The notes under the pieces were generated by a model that was not told the origin of the DNA, did not search any database, and saw only the letters and a program-made list of their open reading frames with translations. Positions 58,804 through 64,000 of a DNA stretch of 64,000 bases are shown one piece after another. Position numbers and translations under genes: made by a program. Within the stretch, counting starts at the first letter, position 1; every line of letters begins with the position of its first letter. Source of the DNA: RHKX01 sp963826475 (GTDB lineage Bacteria > Actinomycetota > Thermoleophilia > Solirubrobacterales > 70-9); assembly GCA_963826475.1 (NCBI GenBank), contig CAWGXC010000001.1, forward strand, positions 245,945 to 309,944, read 5' to 3'.

Positions 58804-60219
58804 GTGGACTCCGCCGAGCTGCTCAACGCCGGCATCGCTCGCCAGGCCGAGCTGATCGCCTCGGGCGAGGTCTCCTCGCGCGAGCTGGTCGGGGCCTGCC
58901 TCGAGCGCATCGATCGCCTCGAGCCGAAGCTCAACGCCTTCCGCATCGTCCTTCACGAGCGGGCCCGCGAGGGCGCCGACACCGCCGACGAGCGGATCGC
59001 CGCCGGCGAGCGGCTGCCGCTGCTCGGCGTGCCGATCGCGGTCAAGGACAACGTCGACATCGAGGGGGAGCTGACGACCCACGGGACGCTCGGCTTCACC
59101 GCCATAGCCACCGAGGACTCCGAGCATGCGAGCCGCCTGCGCGCGGCCGGCGCGGTCCTCGTCGGCAAGACGAACCTTCCGGAGCTGGCCGTATGCGGCT
59201 TCACCGAGACCGAGGCTTGGGGGATCACCCGCAACCCCTGGGATACGAGCCTCACCACCGGCGGCTCCTCAGGCGGGTCCGGCGCTGCGGTCGCCGCCGG
59301 AATGGTCGGCGCGGCGTCGGCCTCCGACGGGGCGGGCTCGATCCGCATTCCCGCCGCCAACTGCGGGCTCTTCGGCCTCAAGCCCCAGCGCGGGCGCGTC
59401 AGCCTCCTCCCCGATCGCGAGCACTGGTACGGGATGTCGGTCGCCGGCTGCCTGACGCGCCGGGTCATCGACACCGCGCTCTGGCTCGACGTGGCGTCCG
59501 GCCGCGCGTCCGGTGACGCGGACACGCCGCCGCCTCCGTCGGCGCCGTTCGTCGAAGCCGCCCGCCGCGATCCGGGCAAGTTGAAGATCGCGATCTCGAT
59601 GAAGCCGATCCGGGCGCTGCTGCCGCCGATCCTCGACGATCGGGTCGTCACCGCGATCGAGGCGACCGCTGACGTGCTGCGCTCGCTCGGCCACGAGGTC
59701 GTCGAGCGAACGCCCGCCTATGGGTCGATCGGCAACGACCTGGTTCCGCGCTACCTCGCGGGCGTCGCTCAGGACGTCGCCGGCGTGCCCCACCCCGAGC
59801 GGCTCGAGCCGCGCACCCGCGGCTTCGCCAGGCTGGGAAGGGCGATCCCCGACCGCGCGCTCCGCAACGCGCTTGCCAATGAGCGCAAGCATGTCGCCAG
59901 GATCAACGCGATCTTCGACGACGTCGACGTCCTGCTGACGCCGGTCACCGGCGAACCGCCCGTCGAGATCGGGCGCTGGGCCGGCAAGGGCGCCCTTCGC
60001 ACCTTGATCGGGATGGGCCGAACCTACCCCTACACGCCGATCTGGAACTACACCGGACAGCCGGCGGCGTCGATCCCCGCGCCCGTCCCGTCCGGCGAGC
60101 CGCCCATCGGCGCCATGCTCATCGCGCCCCCCAACGGAGAGGAACTCCTGCTTTCACTTGCCGCTCAACTCGAGGCGGAGCTCGCCTGGCCGGACCTGAT
60201 CCCGGAGATCGCCCGATGA
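58804..60219 (+). CDS. Amidase (amidase-signature family)
   Basis: 471 residues from a leaderless GTG. Amidase-signature Ser-cisSer-Lys triad: Lys in GVPIAVKDNVDI, cis-Ser in TTGGSSGGSGAAVAAGMV, and nucleophile Ser in ASASDGAGSIRIPAANCG. ITRNPWDT precedes it, as in GatA and related amidases. No gatB or gatC is adjacent and the C-terminus (NGEELLLSLAAQLEAELAWP) is that of a stand-alone amidase. It overlaps the alcohol dehydrogenase gene by ATGA, so both may act on one amide/alcohol pathway. Confidence 0.9.
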   Translation: MDSAELLNAGIARQAELIASGEVSSRELVGACLERIDRLEPKLNAFRIVLHERAREGADTADERIAAGERLPLLGVPIAVKDNVDIEGELTTHGTLGFTAIATEDSEHASRLRAAGAVLVGKTNLPELAVCGFTETEAWGITRNPWDTSLTTGGSSGGSGAAVAAGMVGAASASDGAGSIRIPAANCGLFGLKPQRGRVSLLPDREHWYGMSVAGCLTRRVIDTALWLDVASGRASGDADTPPPPSAPFVEAARRDPGKLKIAISMKPIRALLPPILDDRVVTAIEATADVLRSLGHEVVERTPAYGSIGNDLVPRYLAGVAQDVAGVPHPERLEPRTRGFARLGRAIPDRALRNALANERKHVARINAIFDDVDVLLTPVTGEPPVEIGRWAGKGALRTLIGMGRTYPYTPIWNYTGQPAASIPAPVPSGEPPIGAMLIAPPNGEELLLSLAAQLEAELAWPDLIPEIAR

Positions 60220-61214
60220 GAGCCGTCGCCGTCGGCCCCGGCTTCACCCTCGAGCTCCGCGACGTCGCGGAGCCGACCCCGGGGGAGGGGCAGGTGAGCC
60301 TCCGCGTTGACTCCTGCGGCATCTGCGGATCGGACCTCCACATGCTTCCGTCCGGCGCGCTCCCGGAGGGCGCGATCATGGGTCACGAGGTCGCAGGAGA
60401 GGTCACCGCCATCGGCGCCGGGGTCAGCGGCTGGGAGGTGGGGGAGAGGGCGTGCGTCTACCCATTCGCCCCGCTCGATCATCTCGATGTCGCAGCCGCG
60501 ATGGGCAGCGGCATCGGCCTCGGCACCAACGACGGCGGCTACGCCGAGGCCATGGCCTGTCCCGCCGAGATGCTCTGGAAGCTTCCCGCCGAGATCGAGC
60601 TCGCCCACGGCGCCCTGGTCGAGCCGCTGGCCGTCGGCCTGCACGGCATCGACATCTCCGGCGCGACCCCCGAGCAGACCGTCTGCGTCCTCGGCTGCGG
60701 CCCGATCGGCGCGATGACGCTCGTGGGCCTCAAGGCCCGCGGGTTCGAGCGGGTCGTCGTCGTCGAGCCCAACGAGGGGCGCCGCAAGCTGGCGACGAAG
60801 CTGGGGGCCGCGGCGGCGTTCGGCCTCGAGGGCGTCCACGAGGCCGTCCTCGCCGAGCTCGGGGAGCCGCCGGCGATCGTCCTCGAGTGCGCCGGTCACG
60901 TCTCGGCGCCCGGCCTTGCGATCGAGCTGATCGCCCCCGAGGGCTCGATCGCCCTGATGGGCATGCTCGGCGAGCCCGTGCCGATCTCCCAGCTCAACGT
61001 GATGCTGAAGGAGGTCCGCCTGCGCGGCTCGTTCGCATACCGGCCCGCCAACTTCGACGAGGCGATCGGGATGCTCGCCGAGGGCAAGGTGCCGGCCGAG
61101 GAGCTGATCAGCTCACGGCGCCCGCTCGAAGACGCGGCCGACTGCTTCACCGAGCTGCTCAACCCCGAGACGACGGAGCTGAAGATCCTGCTCCAGCCGG
61201 GGCTGCCGGCGTAG
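60216..61214 (+). CDS. Zinc-dependent medium-chain alcohol dehydrogenase
   Basis: 332 residues. Catalytic zinc ligands in DSCGICGSDLHML (Cys) and IMGHEVAGEV (His-Glu), cofactor loop VLGCGPIGAMTLVGLKARGF, and the acidic VVVEPNEGRRKLA, suggesting NAD preference. The structural zinc lobe (four Cys) is absent: only AMACPAEM remains in that region. Threonine dehydrogenase or sorbitol-dehydrogenase-like; substrate unknown. Coupled to the amidase gene by a 4-bp overlap. Confidence 0.9.
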   Translation: MRAVAVGPGFTLELRDVAEPTPGEGQVSLRVDSCGICGSDLHMLPSGALPEGAIMGHEVAGEVTAIGAGVSGWEVGERACVYPFAPLDHLDVAAAMGSGIGLGTNDGGYAEAMACPAEMLWKLPAEIELAHGALVEPLAVGLHGIDISGATPEQTVCVLGCGPIGAMTLVGLKARGFERVVVVEPNEGRRKLATKLGAAAAFGLEGVHEAVLAELGEPPAIVLECAGHVSAPGLAIELIAPEGSIALMGMLGEPVPISQLNVMLKEVRLRGSFAYRPANFDEAIGMLAEGKVPAEELISSRRPLEDAADCFTELLNPETTELKILLQPGLPA

Positions 61215-61267
61215 GGGGGTCCGAGGCTCCGGTGCGTCCAACCGGCGCTCCGTGCCCGCCCTTGGCT

Positions 61268-62194
61268 CTACGCCAGCCCCTTCTCCCGCGCCTTCTTGAT
61301 CCCCGTTCGGGTGCCGAGCCCGCCGCCCAGCGTGAACAGGGCCTTCGAGGCGGGGAGCCTGTAGCCGGCCTTGGTGTGAGGCGAGTAACGGACGAGGTTT
61401 CCGTCGACCTCGAGCCAACCGGTGTGGATTCGCTGCTCCTGGCCGATCATCCGCGGCCTGAACTCATGCGCGGTGAGGCCGGCGCGGCGACCGCCCGTCG
61501 GAACCATCGCGGGGGCCGGGACGAGGTCGACGCCGCCCGGCCCGGCGGACCCGGCGTGGGCGGGAACCACGACCGGGAGCCCGTCGCCACCGACCCAGCC
61601 GAGCACCGCGTGAGGCAGCCGGTGCATCTGCTTGGCGAGCTTCTCGCTGTCGACCCGGGGACCGGTGCCGTTCTTGGGGGACTTCTGGGGAGCGGGGTCG
61701 GGTGGAAGCGGGTCGCCGAGGACCGTCGGCTCGCCCCGGCATTCGAGGTCGGGCCAGACGATCAGCCGCTTGAGCTCGATCGTGATCGCAACGCGTTGGT
61801 AGTAGTAGACCTCGAGCCAGCGTCCGGTCAGCCCCCTTTGCCGGGGACCGAGGAAGTGCTCCCACTGCGGCTCGATCGAATCCAGCCAGGCGCGGTCCGG
61901 GGTGGTCGAGAATGAGGCGACTCCCTGCGCGAGGACGAACTCCGGCCGGTTCGAATCGCCGTGCTCGCGAGCGTGGTAGGCGACGGATACCGAGGGGTTG
62001 GAGCGAATTCGATCGAGCTTCTTCCAGAGCCCGAGGGAGGTGGAGACGCAGATCGTCCCGGCCTCGCGGTCACGGATGCCCAATGGAGCCATCGGGGTTA
62101 TCACCACGCCCTTGGCCGGGGTGACGTACGCGACCGCTGCGGTCAGGTCCCCCGTCAGGATCTGATCGATCTCATCAGTCCAGCTGAGTGCCAT
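61268..62194 (-). CDS. Pyridoxamine 5'-phosphate oxidase-family protein (split-barrel)
   Basis: 308 residues. N-terminal split-barrel flavin- or F420-binding domain: AVAYVTPAKGVVITPMAPLG, GTICVSTSLGLWKKLDRIRS, VSVAYHAREHG and FVLAQGVASF. After a Pro-rich linker (about 165-190) comes a second, more degenerate half (QMHRLPHAVLGWVGGDGLPV, ...GLTAHEFRPRM). Actinobacterial proteins of this group often bind F420, which would fit the F420 enzyme at 3466; not provable here. ATG follows a TAGGTT box by 6 nt. Confidence 0.8.
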   Translation of the reverse strand: MALSWTDEIDQILTGDLTAAVAYVTPAKGVVITPMAPLGIRDREAGTICVSTSLGLWKKLDRIRSNPSVSVAYHAREHGDSNRPEFVLAQGVASFSTTPDRAWLDSIEPQWEHFLGPRQRGLTGRWLEVYYYQRVAITIELKRLIVWPDLECRGEPTVLGDPLPPDPAPQKSPKNGTGPRVDSEKLAKQMHRLPHAVLGWVGGDGLPVVVPAHAGSAGPGGVDLVPAPAMVPTGGRRAGLTAHEFRPRMIGQEQRIHTGWLEVDGNLVRYSPHTKAGYRLPASKALFTLGGGLGTRTGIKKAREKGLA

Positions 62195-62200
62195 GGCGGC

Positions 62201-62206
62201 AACCTA
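62201..62206 (-). promoter_or_regulatory. -10 box TAGGTT, leaderless promoter
   Basis: TAGGTT (minus strand) ends exactly 6 nt before the ATG at 62194. Confidence 0.5.
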
Positions 62207-62244
62207 TCGTCACCTGATCCAGGCCGCCGGCAAGTTGGCGCGGC

Positions 62245-62418
62245 CTACGTGTCGCTGATGTTCTCCTCGACCTGAGCGGCGACCTCGGGCGGGACGGTTT
62301 CCATGCCGTGCTCCTCCTTGGCGTGGACGGCGACCTGCTCGAGGACGTCGTTGACGGTCTCACCCTCGAAGGTGGCCGCGCAACCCGGCACCACCGTCCC
62401 ACATGCGAACTCCTTCAT
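62245..62418 (-). CDS. DUF1059 small protein
   Basis: 57 residues: MKEFACGTVVPGCAATFEGE, then VNDVLEQVAVHAKEEHGMET, then VPPEVAAQVEENISDT. The CG..VPGC...F.G....E...H....HG pattern matches DUF1059, whose members often follow stress or cold regulons but have no known function. The two cysteines and two histidines could bind a metal. GGAGAG lies just before the ATG, unlike the leaderless neighbours. Divergent from the mutase gene (78-bp gap). Confidence 0.87.
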   Translation of the reverse strand: MKEFACGTVVPGCAATFEGETVNDVLEQVAVHAKEEHGMETVPPEVAAQVEENISDT

Positions 62419-62482
62419 CGGCTCTCCGTTCCCATCGCTGGCCCCCGTCAAGTACCGGGAAAGCAAACCACACGGGCGTCGG

Positions 62483-62488
62483 TAGCCT
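62483..62488 (+). promoter_or_regulatory. -10 box TAGCCT before the mutase gene
   Basis: TAGCCT ends 8 nt before ATG 62497, giving an almost leaderless transcript. Confidence 0.5.
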
Positions 62489-62496
62489 TCAGGCCA

Positions 62497-64000
62497 ATGG
62501 CTATCGAGCCCGATTCCCAGCGACGAGCGCACCAATGGATGGCCGAGGAATACGCCGCCGAGCGGGAGCGCGACGTCCCCTTCGAGACCCTCTCGGGCCA
62601 TCCGGTCAACCCGCTGTACACGGCCGACGACCTGGCCGAGCACGATGCCGACCGCGACGAGGGCTTCCCCGGCTCCTATCCCTACACCCGCGGCGTCTAC
62701 CCCTCGATGTACCGGGGGCGGCTCTGGACGATGCGCCAGTTCGCCGGCTTCGGCACGGTCGAGGAGACCAACGAGCGCTTCCGCTACCTGCTCGCCCACG
62801 GCCAGACGGGACTCTCGACCGCCTTCGACATGCCGACCCTGATGGGGCTCGACTCCGACCACGACCGCTCGCTCGGCGAGGTCGGTGTGGAGGGGGTCGC
62901 GCTCGACACCGTCGACGACATGGAGACCCTCTTCGACGACATCCCCCTCGACGAGGTCACGGTCTCGATGACGATCAACGCCCCCGCCGCGATCGTCCTG
63001 GCCTTCTACGTGGTCGCCGCCGAGGAGAAGGGGATCGCCTCCGACAAGCTCGGCGGGACGATCCAGACCGACATCCTCAAGGAGTACATCGCTCAGAAGG
63101 AGTGGTGCTTCCCGATCGAGCCGGCGATGCGACTCGTCACCGACATGGTCGAGTGGTGCGCCCACGAGATGCCCCGCTGGCATCCGATCTCGATCTCCGG
63201 CTACCACATCCGCGAGGCCGGATCGACCGCGCAGCAGGAGCTCGCCTTCACGCTCAAGAACGGCCTCACCTACGTCGAGCGGGCGGTCGAGCGCGGCCTC
63301 GACGTCGACGAGTTCGCCCCGCGGCTGAGCTTCTTCTTCAACGCCCACATCGACTTCTTCGAGGAGATCGCCAAGCTGCGCGCGGCCCGCCGGATCTGGG
63401 CGCGCGAGCTCCGCGACACCTTCGGCGCCAAGAACCCGAAGTCGCTGCTGATGCGCACCCACACGCAGACGGCCGGCGTCTCGCTCACCGCCCAGCAGCC
63501 GCTGGTCAACATCGTCCGCACCACGATCGAGGCGATGGCCGGCGTCCTCGGCGGCACCCAGTCGCTGCACACGAACTCCTTCGACGAGGCGCTCGCGCTG
63601 CCGACCGAGCAGGCCGTCCGCGTCGCGCTTCGCACTCAGCAGGTGATCGCCCACGAGTCCGGCATCACCAACACCGTCGATCCGCTCGGCGGCTCCTACT
63701 TCATCGAGAAGCTGACCGACGAGATGGAAGCTGCCGCCTACGACTACTTCGCCCGGATCGACGAGCTCGGCGGGATGGTCGCGGCGGTCGAGTCCAACTT
63801 CCCCCAGCGTGAGATCTCCGACGCCGCCTTCGACTACCAGGCCGCCCTCGAGCGCGGCGAGAAGATCATGGTCGGCGTCAACGCCTACAAGGTCGACGAC
63901 GACGAGCTGACCAACCTCCACCGCCCCGATCCCGCCGCCGAGACGCGCCAGCGCGAGCGGCTCGCGAAGACGACGGCGCAGCGCGATCCCGCCAGGGTCG
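62497..64000 (+). CDS. Methylmalonyl-CoA mutase, large/catalytic subunit (C-terminus beyond window)
   Basis: B12-dependent isomerase of (R)-methylmalonyl-CoA to succinyl-CoA. 501 residues are visible and the frame is still open at the window end. Motifs: PYTRGVYPSMYRGRLWTMRQ, GLSTAFDMPTLMGLDSDH, TISISGYHIREAGSTAQQEL-like substrate site, FFFNAHIDFFEEIAKLRAAR, RTHTQTAGVSLTAQQPLVNI, GTQSLHTNSFDEALALPTEQ and DPLGGSYFIE. The catalytic barrel is nearly complete; whether a B12-binding domain follows in the same chain or as a separate subunit cannot be seen. MeaB, its chaperone, is encoded 20 kb upstream. Near-leaderless start after TAGCCT. Confidence 0.96.
   Translation, partial: MAIEPDSQRRAHQWMAEEYAAERERDVPFETLSGHPVNPLYTADDLAEHDADRDEGFPGSYPYTRGVYPSMYRGRLWTMRQFAGFGTVEETNERFRYLLAHGQTGLSTAFDMPTLMGLDSDHDRSLGEVGVEGVALDTVDDMETLFDDIPLDEVTVSMTINAPAAIVLAFYVVAAEEKGIASDKLGGTIQTDILKEYIAQKEWCFPIEPAMRLVTDMVEWCAHEMPRWHPISISGYHIREAGSTAQQELAFTLKNGLTYVERAVERGLDVDEFAPRLSFFFNAHIDFFEEIAKLRAARRIWARELRDTFGAKNPKSLLMRTHTQTAGVSLTAQQPLVNIVRTTIEAMAGVLGGTQSLHTNSFDEALALPTEQAVRVALRTQQVIAHESGITNTVDPLGGSYFIEKLTDEMEAAAYDYFARIDELGGMVAAVESNFPQREISDAAFDYQAALERGEKIMVGVNAYKVDDDELTNLHRPDPAAETRQRERLAKTTAQRDPARV

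Noticed and set aside
62419..63921. Open minus-strand frame extending the DUF1059 protein across the mutase gene
   Set aside because: The region is methylmalonyl-CoA mutase on the plus strand; the DUF1059 pattern starts at the ATG 62418 with its own ribosome site.

Overview
The window is a stretch of ordinary chromosome from a high-GC actinobacterium. Several features suggest a deep-branching class such as Thermoleophilia (Solirubrobacterales-like): an F420-dependent LLM oxidoreductase, an Rv1264-type adenylyl cyclase, a DipZ-type redox protein, a gene trio like mycobacterial Rv3030-Rv3031-Rv3032, and many start codons placed 6-9 nt after a TAnnnT -10 box (leaderless mRNAs). The taxon is inferred from gene content; no rRNA gene is present. 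I saw no tRNA, rRNA, CRISPR array, prophage or insertion sequence. Genes are tightly packed, often with 4-bp ATGA/GTGA overlaps.

1-7.5 kb: pyruvate kinase (cut by the window edge) follows a CtpE-like P-type ATPase on the minus strand. An F420 oxidoreductase and a three-subunit proton-translocating transhydrogenase operon (pntAA-pntAB-pntB) are on the plus strand. 7.5-15.7 kb: a LapA-domain protein, a pilin-like secreted protein with an HDDWE motif, then egtB-egtD (ergothioneine synthesis) running directly into a four-gene OpuC-type ABC transporter, which may move ergothioneine or another betaine. A class III nucleotide cyclase follows. 15.7-24.9 kb: glpX, an SDR-like reductase, a YihY protein, the primary sigma factor with a near-consensus promoter and long leader, a small zinc-ribbon protein, pilT, an HxlR regulator and a large unknown protein.

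25-33 kb: two ArsA/Get3-type ATPases face a ParA-FtsZ operon in which both proteins carry long disordered N-terminal extensions. Then come gamma-glutamyltransferase, a LON-domain protein and a cyclase with the Rv1264 pH-sensing layout. 33-41 kb: DipZ, a hydrolase, and a group of two methyltransferases, a GH57 branching enzyme, a GT4 glucosyltransferase and a hexapeptide acyltransferase. This group resembles the mycobacterial locus for methylglucose lipopolysaccharide.

41-51 kb is the least familiar part. It holds meaB, three PRC-barrel paralogues (one with a long Pro/Gln-rich tail), a DivIVA-like protein, a GT-C-like membrane protein, a glycosyltransferase with N-terminal MshEN (c-di-GMP-binding) repeats, an overlooked 46-residue membrane protein, and two related coiled-coil proteins. 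Together they look like a cell-envelope or polar-scaffold island. A dual-domain GGDEF-EAL protein about 4 kb further on could supply or remove the c-di-GMP. 51-64 kb: acyl-CoA dehydrogenase, GGDEF-EAL protein, leucyl aminopeptidase, thiolase, a twin-hairpin repeat, a HAD phosphatase, an amidase, a zinc alcohol dehydrogenase, a PNPOx-like protein, a DUF1059 protein and methylmalonyl-CoA mutase (cut by the window end), the partner of MeaB.
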